From: an uncultured Oscillospiraceae bacterium
GTDB lineage: Bacteria; Bacillota; Clostridia; Oscillospirales; Oscillospiraceae
Reading direction: 5' to 3'
Length of the DNA: 25,079 bases
Assembly: GCA_910583885.1 (NCBI GenBank)
Contig: CAJUAC010000040.1
Location: 1-25,079 of the forward strand
The first letter of the stretch is position 1, and every line of letters starts with the position of its first letter. Under the pieces are notes generated by a model. It made no database searches. It saw only the letters and a program-made list of their open reading frames with translations, and was not told the origin of the DNA. The translations under genes were made by a program, and so were the position numbers. Below, piece by piece: positions 7,760 to 15,373 of this stretch.

Positions 7760-10360
7760 TCAGATTGCGGTGCCGTTGATCAGCTTATCCAGCATGGAAT
7801 CCATGGTGGTCAGCAGGCGGCAGGCAGCGGAATAGGACTTCTGGAACTGCATCATGCTGGTAGCTTCCTCGTTCAGATCCACGCCGGACACGCTGGAGCG
7901 CTTGTTATCCAGATCCAGGGACGTCACGGTGTAGTTGACCTGGCGGGCATTCGTGATATTGGTGTCCATCGCCAGGGTAGCGGAGATGGCGGTATAGAAC
8001 TCCTGGAAGCTGCCCCGGAAGAACGCGCTTCCCGCAGAATTCGAATCGCCTACGGAGAGCTCCGGATTGAAGGGCCGCTTCTGGTCCATCATGGTAATCA
8101 TGTGCAGGATGTTGTCCTGGCGGGTGTTGTGGGTATCGGCCGTGCCATCCTCGTTCAGGCCGTCGGGCTGCCGGGTGTTGAGCACACGGATTGCGCCGGT
8201 CTCCCAGCCGCTGGAGACGGTGATGTTCTTCGCCGTAATCCCCGTGGGGTCATTCCCATCACTGCGGTTGCTGAAGAGCACGCCGCCGTCGTAGAACGCA
8301 TATTCCGGCTTGAGCAGCCCGCTCTCCCGCAGGGCATCCATCTCCGCCGTGGAGTAGTCAGAGATCTCCTTGGGGATATAAACCACGTTGCCCGCCTGGT
8401 CAAGGACCTCATTGCCGTTTTCATCCAGCTTCTTCTTGTAGGTTTCAACAGGTACCTGGATTGTCGTCCCATCTATCTGAAGGGCATTATATAAGACAGG
8501 GTTGATCCCATCCTTACTCAGCACCGGCTGCTCAGGCTTTGTTGTATCTGTTTTGTACACAACGTCGGGGGCAAGCTGGTTGGCCTCGTTGAACGCCCTG
8601 GCAAATTCCACCGCCCAGCTGTCCAGCACGTGCTGGTAATAGGGCAGGCCGCGCTTGGTGGTCGCGCCGGCATCCATGGCAATGTCATAAGCGCTGGAGA
8701 ACTCGCCCTCCTCGGTCAAAAATTCCCGTATCGCCTGGAGGGAGCCGCCCACAAGGGTCCTGTCCGTCAGGTCGGTGGTCTCCTTGATCTCCTGGCCGTA
8801 TTTATCCCGCATAAACCGGCCCTTCCGGTCCTTGAGCGAATCCAGCTGGAAGAGGTAGCGGTTGTCCTCGGGGCTTTCACTGTTGAAGTTGTCAATATAC
8901 TGCGGGTTATCCGGATCATCAGGATCCCCCATGGCCGCCAGATCATCTGTCGTTGTCTGCGCGCCTGTGGCCGGGTCAATCATCAAATACTTGTGGCCAG
9001 CAGGATCGGTTGGATCATAATCCGGATTGAGCTTCAGCGCATCGTTCGGGTTATCCGTATAGACCACAATCGGGTTGCCCGTTGCATCGACCCCCGGCAG
9101 CGTTATCTCTGTGCCATCCGGAAGCTTATATTTCCCGGTGGGCTGGGGCTGCAAAATATACGGCCCGCCTGCTGTCGGGTTGGCCGGGTCAAAGGTCTGC
9201 GTCACCCGCGCCTTATCCGGGTTATCTGTGTATACGGTCTTGCCCGCCGGCACCGGCTCCATCACGGGCTTGCCATCTGTACCCAGTACGGGCTTGCCAT
9301 CCGCATCCAGCTTCGGCAGCTCTTTTGGCTGGGGCTGCATAATATATGGCCCGCCTGCTGTCGGATCCTTCGGGTCATATGTTTGGGTGACATTAGGATC
9401 CTTGTTCGCAACCACATTGTCGTTCTTGACGACCATCGCTTCCCGCGGGATGTCCGTGGGCTTGCCATCCCTGCCGATATACTGGCAGCTGCTGGACAAG
9501 GTGGGGTCATAGGCCGGGTTGGGACGGGGGATCTTCTCGTTGGTAATCAGCTGGGTGGCATAGATCCCGTCCACCAGGGTGATGGGGGGCTTGCCGGTCT
9601 CCTTCAGGGAGATGGACAGCTTTTCCACCTCTGTATTCTGGTCGATCTTCTCCATGGAGTAGGTGACATCGATGGGCAGATAGGAGGAGAGCTTGTCGAT
9701 GGCGACATTGCGGGCATCCCGCAGCTCCAGGGCGCTGTCACCGCAGATGCTCTGGGCCCGGATCTGCTCGTTGAGGTCACGGATCTCGTTGAGCAGGCCA
9801 TTGACCTTATCGACAGACTCGTTGAGCTTGGCGATCTGGTTGTTGCGGATGGTCTCCATCTCCTTGGCAGCGTCATTTAAATAGGTGGCAAGGGTCTTGC
9901 CTGCGGAGCGCACCAGGTTGTCATACTCGTCAGTGCCCACGCGCTGCTTCAAGCCCTCCAGGCGGTCAAAGAACTCGTTCAGCTGCGCCTCAATGACGCC
10001 GAAGCCGTCTTCGCCCTTGCCCACCTCGTCAAGGATATTCCTCAGCTGGCTGAGGCCGTCCAGCGTGGCCTCGGCCGCGCCCAGGTTCGCCTGCTCATCC
10101 CGGTAGCGGATATCCAGGAAGGGGTCGCGCAGCTGCGTGACCCGCTCGCTGAGCACGCCGTACCCGATCTTCGCCTGGTAGCTGTTGGAATACTCGGACC
10201 AGCCAGTGGCGCCGAGGCTCACCAGATCCATGCGCTGGCGGGTGTACCCGGTGGTGTTGATGTTTGCGATGTTGTGCCCAGTCACGTTCAGGGAAGCCTG
10301 GGAGGCGTAGATCGCCAGGCGGGCTGTCGTGAACGAGCTGAATGTCCCCATTACGGCCAT
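7760..10360 (-). CDS. flgK: FlgK, hook-associated protein 1, unusually long
   Basis: FlgK (HAP1) is the first hook-filament junction protein. The N-terminal rod/hook signature is clear (RLAIYASQASLNVTGHNIAN, then TTGYTRQRMDLVS), as is the C-terminal helix (SVSGVDLNEEATSMMQFQKS). The length of 866 residues is well above the roughly 500-650 usual in Firmicutes. Most of the excess is a Pro/Asp/Gly-rich insert at about residues 270-490. Inside it a 62-residue unit beginning VTQT(Y/F)DP occurs twice in tandem, from about residue 324, and a third degenerate copy starts later at VVYTDNPND. AAGGAG lies nine bases before the ATG. It follows flgN by 51 bases. The insert probably forms a surface-exposed domain; this is inference. 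Confidence 0.94.
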   Translation of the reverse strand: MAVMGTFSSFTTARLAIYASQASLNVTGHNIANINTTGYTRQRMDLVSLGATGWSEYSNSYQAKIGYGVLSERVTQLRDPFLDIRYRDEQANLGAAEATLDGLSQLRNILDEVGKGEDGFGVIEAQLNEFFDRLEGLKQRVGTDEYDNLVRSAGKTLATYLNDAAKEMETIRNNQIAKLNESVDKVNGLLNEIRDLNEQIRAQSICGDSALELRDARNVAIDKLSSYLPIDVTYSMEKIDQNTEVEKLSISLKETGKPPITLVDGIYATQLITNEKIPRPNPAYDPTLSSSCQYIGRDGKPTDIPREAMVVKNDNVVANKDPNVTQTYDPKDPTAGGPYIMQPQPKELPKLDADGKPVLGTDGKPVMEPVPAGKTVYTDNPDKARVTQTFDPANPTAGGPYILQPQPTGKYKLPDGTEITLPGVDATGNPIVVYTDNPNDALKLNPDYDPTDPAGHKYLMIDPATGAQTTTDDLAAMGDPDDPDNPQYIDNFNSESPEDNRYLFQLDSLKDRKGRFMRDKYGQEIKETTDLTDRTLVGGSLQAIREFLTEEGEFSSAYDIAMDAGATTKRGLPYYQHVLDSWAVEFARAFNEANQLAPDVVYKTDTTKPEQPVLSKDGINPVLYNALQIDGTTIQVPVETYKKKLDENGNEVLDQAGNVVYIPKEISDYSTAEMDALRESGLLKPEYAFYDGGVLFSNRSDGNDPTGITAKNITVSSGWETGAIRVLNTRQPDGLNEDGTADTHNTRQDNILHMITMMDQKRPFNPELSVGDSNSAGSAFFRGSFQEFYTAISATLAMDTNITNARQVNYTVTSLDLDNKRSSVSGVDLNEEATSMMQFQKSYSAACRLLTTMDSMLDKLINGTAI
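9020..9391 (-). repeat. Tandem in-frame repeat, period 186 bases, inside flgK
   Basis: Two units of exactly 186 bases (62 codons) lie head to tail. They share GGCTGGGGCTGC and ATATGGCCCGCCTGCTGTCGG-like stretches at 9141-9178 and 9327-9364. The protein units start at VTQTYDP and VTQTFDP. A third, partial copy follows toward lower coordinates (VYTDNPND...DYDPTDPAG). DNA similarity is high enough to suggest fairly recent duplication. Outer limits are approximate. Confidence 0.75.
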
Positions 10361-10411
10361 GGTAATATTCTCCTTATTAATCTATACAAAACAAATTCTT
10401 CCATCGCGCGC

Positions 10412-10867
10412 TTACGCCCGCAGGTCATACTGGCTTGCCCTCTCCGCAGGCGGCGCTGCGGCCCCCTCCTGCTGCTTCTCCTGGATGCGCTCAATGGCGC
10501 GCAGGTTGCATTCCAATGTATTGCGGGCCACCTGGGAGGCGGACTGGAATACAGAGTACTTCCCGCGCAGCTCATTGGCCACGCGCTTGGTCTCCATCTC
10601 CAGCCCTTCGGGTGCGTACTGCTCCAGCTGGCGCAGGGGGATGTTTTGCAGGCCCATCTTCGCCAGCATCGCCTCCCGCTTCTGGTCACAGCCGCGCAGG
10701 GACAGGCTCAGCGCCTGTTCACGCTTCATACAATCCTCCACCGTGTCGAGCCGCCCCTGGCTGACCGCCAGGGTTTTCTGCTGCTCGAGCTCGGTGAGCT
10801 GCCCGATGGTTTTTGCCAGGCTGTCCAGCAGCTTGAGGTAGTCCAGCCAAATCTTGGTGTCGATCAT
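10412..10867 (-). CDS. flgN: FlgN-type export chaperone for FlgK and FlgL
   Basis: FlgN-family proteins hold FlgK and FlgL before export. This 151-residue product is nearly all helical with long heptad-like stretches (YLKLLDSLAKTIGQLTELEQ, then DTVEDCMKREQALSLSLRG), fitting the FlgN fold. It has no signal peptide or membrane segment. It lies between flgM and flgK as in B. subtilis (yvyG). Its ATG overlaps the flgM stop as ATGA, so the two are translationally coupled. Sequence conservation in this family is weak, so synteny carries much of the assignment. Confidence 0.85.
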   Translation of the reverse strand: MIDTKIWLDYLKLLDSLAKTIGQLTELEQQKTLAVSQGRLDTVEDCMKREQALSLSLRGCDQKREAMLAKMGLQNIPLRQLEQYAPEGLEMETKRVANELRGKYSVFQSASQVARNTLECNLRAIERIQEKQQEGAAAPPAERASQYDLRA

Positions 10868-11169
10868 TCGCCCTCCTCCATCAGCAGCATCCTGGCAGCG
10901 GTCTCCCTGGCGGAGGCATTATACTCACCGGAGCTGACAGCGCGGCGCAGCTCCTGGATTTTCCCGGTCGTATTGTGGGTGCGCACCTGATAGGAGAGGC
11001 TGGAAACTACGTCGCGGAAGCTGCGGTCCGTCTGTTCCGCCCGCGCGGAGAGGGTGCAGTGGTCGTAGCAGCCATCCTGCGCCTGGGTCCGGCCGGGCAA
11101 GGCGCGGCTGACCGGGCGGGCGGCATTTTTCTGAATGGGCAGGTAGCCCTCTGTTCCTTTAATAATCAT
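10864..11169 (-). CDS. flgM: FlgM, anti-sigma factor of the flagellar sigma factor
   Basis: FlgM binds the flagellar sigma factor (sigma-28/SigD) until the hook is complete. I start at the ATG at 11169 because GGAGG lies eight bases upstream; the frame stays open to 11217 but without such a site. The product is 101 residues. The N-terminus (MIIKGTEGYLPI) and the C-terminal VQELRRAV-like helix (KIQELRRAVSSGEYNASARE followed by TAARML) match the sigma-binding region. It is first in the flgM-flgN-flgK-flgL-yviE-fliW-csrA operon and faces radC across about 290 bases. Confidence 0.88.
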   Translation of the reverse strand: MIIKGTEGYLPIQKNAARPVSRALPGRTQAQDGCYDHCTLSARAEQTDRSFRDVVSSLSYQVRTHNTTGKIQELRRAVSSGEYNASARETAARMLLMEEGE

Positions 11170-11283
11170 TTCATGGACCTCCATTGATCGCTCCGGCCAC
11201 AGCGGGCCGGCGGTCATTACGGCATTCGCAGAGCCGTCATCACACTATGTATTATTTTTATCGGTCTCCAAACAAAAAAAATA

Positions 11284-11368
11284 ATGAACACGCAGAAACT
11301 TTTTTACAAATTTCCCATTCGGCCCGGCGCACCCGCCCGGGAACGGAAAAGTTTCTGCTGCTGTTCAT
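11284..11368. repeat. Large inverted repeat between flgM and radC
   Basis: GCAGAAACTTTT (11292-11303) and AAAAGTTTCTGC (11347-11358) are perfect 12-base arms. Flanking ATGAACA (11284-11290) and TGTTCAT (11362-11368) extend the symmetry to about 20 bases per arm with a small gap. The 43-base centre is GC-rich and partly self-complementary. It lies in the control region shared by two divergent operons, just upstream of the radC -35 box. On the minus strand a T-rich tract follows only after about ten bases. Confidence 0.75.
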
Positions 11369-11378
11369 AAAAAACCAC

Positions 11379-11407
11379 TTGTGAAACAGATGTTTGTGTG
11401 ATACAAT
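11379..11407 (+). promoter_or_regulatory. Sigma-A promoter for radC-uvrB
   Basis: TTGTGA (11379-11384) and TACAAT (11402-11407) are separated by 17 bases, and TGA directly before the -10 box gives an extended TGn motif. The predicted start, near 11414, leaves a leader of about 44 bases before radC. Confidence 0.8.
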
Positions 11408-11457
11408 ACCAAAATAAACTGCCCGGCACGGGCAGATCAACAGTGTGGGAGGAAGAC

Positions 11458-12132
11458 ATGGGTGTGCATGACGGGCATCGTGAGAGACGGCGAACGCTGT
11501 TCCGCCGCTGTGGCGAGGACGCTTTCGCCGACCATGAATTGCTGGAGGTCCTTCTTTTCTACGCAGTCCCCCGCAAGGATACCAATCCCCTCGCCCATGC
11601 GCTCATCGACCGGTTTGGCAGCCTCCAGGCTGTGCTGTCCGCGTCGCCGGCAGAGCTGGAGAGCGTACCGGAGATTGGCCCCGGCGCGGCGACGCTTATT
11701 GCCCTGGTTTCCGCGCTCTACCGCAAGGCCCTCACCTCCGCCGCCAGCGGCGAGGTGGTGCTGGACACCCGGGAGCGGATTGGGGATTTCTTTTTGAAGC
11801 TGCTGGCGGCGGAATCCAAGGAGGTGCTCTATCAGCTCTGCCTGGACGCCAAGGGGCGCAAGCTCAACCTCTACAAGATCAGCGAGGGCTCGGTAGGGAG
11901 TGTGCCGCTGGACCTGCGGCAGATCGTGGAAAACGCCCTGCACTCCAAGGCCACCATGGTCGTCATGGCCCATAACCATCCCAGCGGTGTGGCGTTCCCC
12001 TCCCAGGAGGACGAGGTTGCCACCAGCCGGATCCTGGACATGCTGGAGGAAATCGGCGTGCGCCTGGCAGACCATATCATCGTAGCAGACAACGACTATA
12101 TCTCCATGCGGGATTCCCGCATGATCCGATAA
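11458..12132 (+). CDS. radC: RadC family protein (JAMM/MPN+ domain)
   Basis: RadC proteins were named for DNA repair, but their role is disputed; the C-terminal domain is a JAMM metalloprotease-like fold. The 224 residues match the family. An N-terminal helical/HhH part (HELLEVLLFYAVPRKDTNPL, then LESVPEIGPGAATLIALVSA) precedes the JAMM motif H172-N-H174-P-S-G with D185 in SQED, so the metal ligands are intact. The start at 11458 is chosen for GGAGGAAGAC directly before it. It lies 33 bases upstream of uvrB and is probably co-transcribed with it. Confidence 0.95.
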   Translation: MGVHDGHRERRRTLFRRCGEDAFADHELLEVLLFYAVPRKDTNPLAHALIDRFGSLQAVLSASPAELESVPEIGPGAATLIALVSALYRKALTSAASGEVVLDTRERIGDFFLKLLAAESKEVLYQLCLDAKGRKLNLYKISEGSVGSVPLDLRQIVENALHSKATMVVMAHNHPSGVAFPSQEDEVATSRILDMLEEIGVRLADHIIVADNDYISMRDSRMIR

Positions 12133-12165
12133 CCAGCGCCGTCCAGCGGCGGGAAGGAGGCGGCT

Positions 12166-14130
12166 ATGCCGGCATTTCAGGTAGTTTCCGAATATACCCC
12201 CTCCGGGGACCAGCCCCAGGCCATCGCCAAGCTGGCCCAGGGGATTGAAGACGGCCTGCGGGAACAGGTCCTCCTGGGCGTCACCGGCTCAGGCAAGACC
12301 TATACCATGGCAAAGGTGATCGAGGCCGTGCAGCGGCCCACGCTGGTGCTGGCCCATAATAAGATCCTGGCCGCCCAGCTGTGCGAGGAGTTCAAGGAAT
12401 TTTTCCCCAACAACGCGGTGGAATACTTTGTCTCCTATTACGACTATTACCAGCCGGAGGCCTATATCGCCCACACAGATACCTTTATAGAAAAGGACGC
12501 CTCCATCAACGAGGAGATCGACCGCCTGCGGCTGAGCGCCACCGCCTCCCTGCTGGAGCGGCGGGACGTGATCGTGGTGTCCTCGGTCAGCTGCATCTAC
12601 GGCCTGGGCGAGCCGGACGACTTTGAAAAGATGATGATCTCCCTGCGGGTGGGCGCGACCATGGAGCGGGACGAGCTGCTGCGGCGGCTGGTGGATATCC
12701 GCTATGAGCGCAACGACATCGCCTTTGAGCGGAACATGTTCCGCGTCCGGGGGGACACGGTGGAGCTGTGGCCCGCCTATTGGCGGGATTCGGCCATCCG
12801 GGTGGAATTTTTCGGCGACGAGATCGACCGGGTGAGTGAAATCAACCCTGTCACCGGCACCATCACGCGCCGCCTGTCCAACATCCCTGTCTGGCCCGCC
12901 AGCCACTACGTGGTAAGCAAGGAGAAGATGGAGCGGGCCATTGGGGAGATTGAAAAGGAGCTGGAGGAGCGGGAGCGCTGGTTTGTGGAGAACAACAAGC
13001 TGGTGGAGGCCCAGCGGATCCGCCAGCGCACCTCCTACGACCTGGAGATGATGCGGGAGCTGGGCTACTGCAACGGCATCGAGAACTACAGCCGTGTCAT
13101 CTCGGGCCGCCCGATTGGCTCCCCGCCCCTGACGCTGATCGACTATTTCCCGGACGACTTTGTCCTTTTTGTGGATGAGAGCCATGTGACCCTGCCCCAG
13201 GTCCGGGCCATGTTCAACGGCGACCGGGCCCGGAAGGAGAGCCTGATTGAGTATGGGTTCCGCCTGCCCTGCGCCTATGACAACCGGCCGCTGAAATTTG
13301 ACGAATTCCAAGCCCGGTTCCACCAGGCGGTCTTTGTCTCCGCCACCCCGGCGGAGTACGAGCGGAGCCAGGCAGACCAGGTTGTGGAGCAGGTCATCCG
13401 CCCCACGGGCCTGCTGGACCCGCGGGTGGAGGTGCGGCCCGTCACGGGGCAGATTGACGATTTGATTGGTGAGATCAACGCCCGCAGCGCCCGTAATGAG
13501 CGGGTTCTTGTAACGACCCTGACGAAGAAAATGGCGGAGGATCTGACCCAATACCTGACCAAGGCTGGCATCAAGGTCCGCTATATGCACCACGATGTGG
13601 AGACCATTGAGCGCATGGAGCTGATCCGGGACCTGCGGCTGGGGGAATTCGACGTGCTGGTGGGCATCAACCTGCTGCGGGAGGGCCTGGATATGCCGGA
13701 GGTCAGCCTTGTGGCGATCCTGGACGCGGACAAGGAGGGCTTCCTGCGCAGTGAGACCAGCCTGATCCAGACCATCGGGCGTGCGGCCCGCAACGCCGAG
13801 GGAGTAGTCATCCTCTACGCGGACACGGTGACAAAAAGTATGCGCTCGGCCATGGATGAGACCGAGCGCCGCCGCGCCATTCAGGATGCTTATAATAAGG
13901 AGCATGGGATTGTGCCCAAGACAGTCATCAAATCTGTGCGGGAGATCCTGGAGATTGCCCAGACGGAGAAGGATGCCCAGAAGAAGTCCGGGAAGAAGAT
14001 GACCAAGAAGGAGCTGGAGGAGGAGATCCTCCGTACGGAGAAGCAGATGAAGGAGGCGGCGAAGATGATGGAGTTCGAGTACGCCGCCGTACTGCGGGAC
14101 AGGCTGATCGAACTGCGGAAGGAGCTTTAA
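12166..14130 (+). CDS. uvrB: UvrB, excinuclease ABC subunit B
   Basis: UvrB is the damage-verifying helicase-like subunit of nucleotide excision repair; UvrA loads it on DNA and UvrC binds it to cut. The 654 residues are normal. Walker A is GVTGSGKT at 38-45. The beta-hairpin region that clamps DNA follows (FVSYYDYYQPEAYI). Later come VDESHVTLPQ, the helicase C motifs (GINLLREGLDMPEVSLVAIL) and QTIGRAARN. The C-terminal UVR domain for UvrC contact is at about 615-650 (EKQMKEAAKMMEFEYAAVLRD without the last residues). GGAGG lies five bases before the ATG. uvrA lies 1.2 kb downstream but is separated from it by an insertion-like region. uvrC is not in the window. Confidence 0.98.
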   Translation: MPAFQVVSEYTPSGDQPQAIAKLAQGIEDGLREQVLLGVTGSGKTYTMAKVIEAVQRPTLVLAHNKILAAQLCEEFKEFFPNNAVEYFVSYYDYYQPEAYIAHTDTFIEKDASINEEIDRLRLSATASLLERRDVIVVSSVSCIYGLGEPDDFEKMMISLRVGATMERDELLRRLVDIRYERNDIAFERNMFRVRGDTVELWPAYWRDSAIRVEFFGDEIDRVSEINPVTGTITRRLSNIPVWPASHYVVSKEKMERAIGEIEKELEERERWFVENNKLVEAQRIRQRTSYDLEMMRELGYCNGIENYSRVISGRPIGSPPLTLIDYFPDDFVLFVDESHVTLPQVRAMFNGDRARKESLIEYGFRLPCAYDNRPLKFDEFQARFHQAVFVSATPAEYERSQADQVVEQVIRPTGLLDPRVEVRPVTGQIDDLIGEINARSARNERVLVTTLTKKMAEDLTQYLTKAGIKVRYMHHDVETIERMELIRDLRLGEFDVLVGINLLREGLDMPEVSLVAILDADKEGFLRSETSLIQTIGRAARNAEGVVILYADTVTKSMRSAMDETERRRAIQDAYNKEHGIVPKTVIKSVREILEIAQTEKDAQKKSGKKMTKKELEEEILRTEKQMKEAAKMMEFEYAAVLRDRLIELRKEL

Positions 14131-14148
14131 TTTCTTCTGTTTTCTTTT

Positions 14149-14192
14149 GCCCCTGCCGGGGCGGGCCTACTTTTTCCGCGAGGAAAAAGTAG
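14149..14192 (+). terminator. Hairpins after uvrB, likely terminator
   Basis: A GC hairpin (GCCCC 14149-14153, GGGGC 14158-14162) is followed by an 11-pair stem (CTACTTTTTCC 14167-14177 with GGAAAAAGTAG 14182-14192, four-base loop). Five Ts fall in the second stem itself rather than after it. They start 18 bases after the uvrB stop. The second stem is also part of the composite repeat described next. Confidence 0.5.
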
Positions 14193-14661
14193 CAAAAAGT
14201 CGCTGGACCCATGGTCCAGACCCCTTGTTTTACGACGGGGGTGTTTGGTTACGCTACGATACGCAGGACTGCCTGTCCCGCGCCAGTGCCCTGGGCCGTC
14301 GGTAAGCGAAGCGCCTGCGCGTCTTCATCGAAACTGCGCCCTTTGGGTGCTGTTTGTGTACCCATTGGCTGCAAACCTGTCAGATTGTGTTCCGTTTCGG
14401 TGCAGATTCGGTGCCGTGCGCCACGTTTTCCACCGCCCCCCAGCACCACCGTCAGTGCGCGTGCCCCTTGCAGGCACCTCCCCTTTAACAGGGCGGCAGC
14501 CGAAGTCCTTCAAGTGCCAAGGCGGCAGAAGGAGTACCTGCCATTCAGAGGCACCCAATCCATCAAAATTTCCTCCCAATCTCCGTGGAATCCCCCGTAA
14601 AGGGGGCCTGGGGGAACCCCAGCGGCTTTTTGGGTACTTTTTGTCCGGACAAAAAGTACCC
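14167..14661. repeat. Element-like segment bounded by inverted three-hairpin repeats
   Basis: The left end (14167-14241) has, in order, a TACTTTTT/AAAAAGTA stem, the phrase CAAAAAGTCGCTGG, a CTGGACC/GGTCCAG stem and a CCCC...CGGGG stem. The right end (14591-14661) has the same series on the other strand: a perfect 30-base palindrome at 14632-14661, CAAAAAGCCGCTGG, CTGGGG/CCCCAG, and CCCCC/GGGGG around TTTAC. The inner 350 bases (about 14242-14590) have no convincing gene. It could be a non-autonomous element or two copies of a repeat family. Confidence 0.65.
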
Positions 14662-14692
14662 GCGGGGTACGGGGGCGCGCAGCTCCCGGGGG

Positions 14693-14965
14693 CTATTCAG
14701 TGAGGTAATGCCTCAGCCACGTACAATCCATGGACTTTCCCCGCGAAGCAGTCAGCCGCAGGCCAAACCGGACGCCCAGGGCAAAGGCTTCTGTGCCCCA
14801 TTGCAGGCGCATGTTAGATGCCATATCCTGCAACCGAAGCCGTTCCTTTTTCGATAGGGAGAGGCACTCTGCCATTTCTTGCAATACCTCCCTGTGCCCT
14901 TCCGCTATGTCCTTCAGCTTTGGTTCGGCGTAGCTGTCAAATAACCATTCGTATGTTTTGTTCAT
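14693..14965 (-). CDS. Small helical protein, DUF6809-like
   Basis: This is a 90-residue protein of unknown function. The opening MNKTYEWLFDSYAEPKLKDI and the pattern of helices with a final TEAFALGVRFGLRLTA resemble the DUF6809 family, often found near phage and mobile DNA in Clostridia; the match is from memory and is not certain. No signal peptide or membrane segment is seen. The start at 14965 is chosen because AAGGAGGATTCTT directly precedes it. It is transcribed from a near-consensus promoter that overlaps a dyad, facing a gene for an XRE repressor. Together they look like a repressor and its target. The 3' end lies just outside the repeat segment. Confidence 0.75.
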   Translation of the reverse strand: MNKTYEWLFDSYAEPKLKDIAEGHREVLQEMAECLSLSKKERLRLQDMASNMRLQWGTEAFALGVRFGLRLTASRGKSMDCTWLRHYLTE

Positions 14966-14980
14966 AAGAATCCTCCTTAG

Positions 14981-14995
14981 CACAATTTAACTGTG
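14981..14995. promoter_or_regulatory. Operator-like dyad 1
   Basis: CACAATTTAACTGTG is a near-palindrome closely matching the dyad at 15010-15024 (centre-to-centre 29 bases, nearly three helical turns). It lies just downstream of the -10 box of the minus-strand promoter and within the leader. It is a likely binding site for the adjacent XRE protein. Confidence 0.7.
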
Positions 14996-15000
14996 CTATC

Positions 15001-15030
15001 ATTATACAACACAGTTAAGCTGTGTGTCAA
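15001..15030 (-). promoter_or_regulatory. Near-consensus sigma-A promoter of the DUF6809-like gene
   Basis: On the minus strand TTGACA (15030-15025) and TATAAT (15006-15001) are both perfect and are 18 bases apart. The spacer is filled by dyad 2. A repressor bound there would block RNA polymerase directly. Confidence 0.85.
15010..15024. promoter_or_regulatory. Operator-like dyad 2
   Basis: CACAGTTAAGCTGTG is an almost perfect palindrome that occupies the spacer between -35 and -10 of the minus-strand promoter. It also lies 19 bases before the XRE gene start, so the XRE protein could repress both its own gene and the facing one. Confidence 0.75.
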
Positions 15031-15042
15031 TAGGTGAGTATC

Positions 15043-15273
15043 ATGAAAAATAAACAATTAATTATTTTTGGAGAAAGATTAAAAGAATTGCGCCTATCCG
15101 CCAATCAAACACAGCGCACTATGGGCGGATTACTAAATTGTACAACCAGCAATTACCAAAAGATAGAATATGGTGAAATCAATATTCCAGTTACTTCTCT
15201 AATCATTTTGGCCGATTACTTCGATGTCACCACCGACTACCTGCTGGGCCGCTCAGATGAGCGGACGCACTGA
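15043..15273 (+). CDS. XRE-family helix-turn-helix repressor
   Basis: A 76-residue single-domain DNA-binding protein of the XRE/Cro-CI type. The HTH is plain: FGERLKELRLSANQTQRTMG followed by NCTTSNYQKIEYGEINIPVT, then SLIILADYFDVTTDYLLG. The start is ATG at 15043 with AGGTG six bases before it; a GTG three codons upstream is also open. The first two thirds are markedly AT-rich compared with uvrA and uvrB, which suggests acquisition. It faces the DUF6809-like gene across 77 bases holding two matching dyads, so autoregulation and control of that gene are likely. Confidence 0.9.
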   Translation: MKNKQLIIFGERLKELRLSANQTQRTMGGLLNCTTSNYQKIEYGEINIPVTSLIILADYFDVTTDYLLGRSDERTH

Positions 15274-15297
15274 TGGCAAAAACTTTGTAAAAAGCGA

Positions 15298-15326
15298 TTG
15301 ACATAAAAAATTTATCCGGTTATCCT
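15298..15326 (+). promoter_or_regulatory. Sigma-A promoter for uvrA
   Basis: TTGACA (15298-15303) and TATCCT (15321-15326) are separated by 17 bases. The -35 box is perfect and the -10 box is weak. I saw no clear Firmicute LexA box nearby. Confidence 0.7.
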
Positions 15327-15373
15327 ACAGGGGAACAGCCGGCTTTGGATTTACTTTTAACAGGAGAAAACCT

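Noticed and set aside
11258..11264. A sigma-28 promoter for flgM, because CCGATAA occurs on the minus strand
   Set aside because: No TAAA-like -35 box lies at the needed 14-16 bases upstream.
14242..14590. Small open frames or a CRISPR array inside the repeat-bounded segment
   Set aside because: The frames are low-complexity without ribosome sites, and there are no regularly spaced direct repeats.
15327..15373. A LexA (SOS) box before uvrA, because GAAC occurs there
   Set aside because: The matching GTTC at four bases' distance is absent; the site reads GAACAGCCGGCT.
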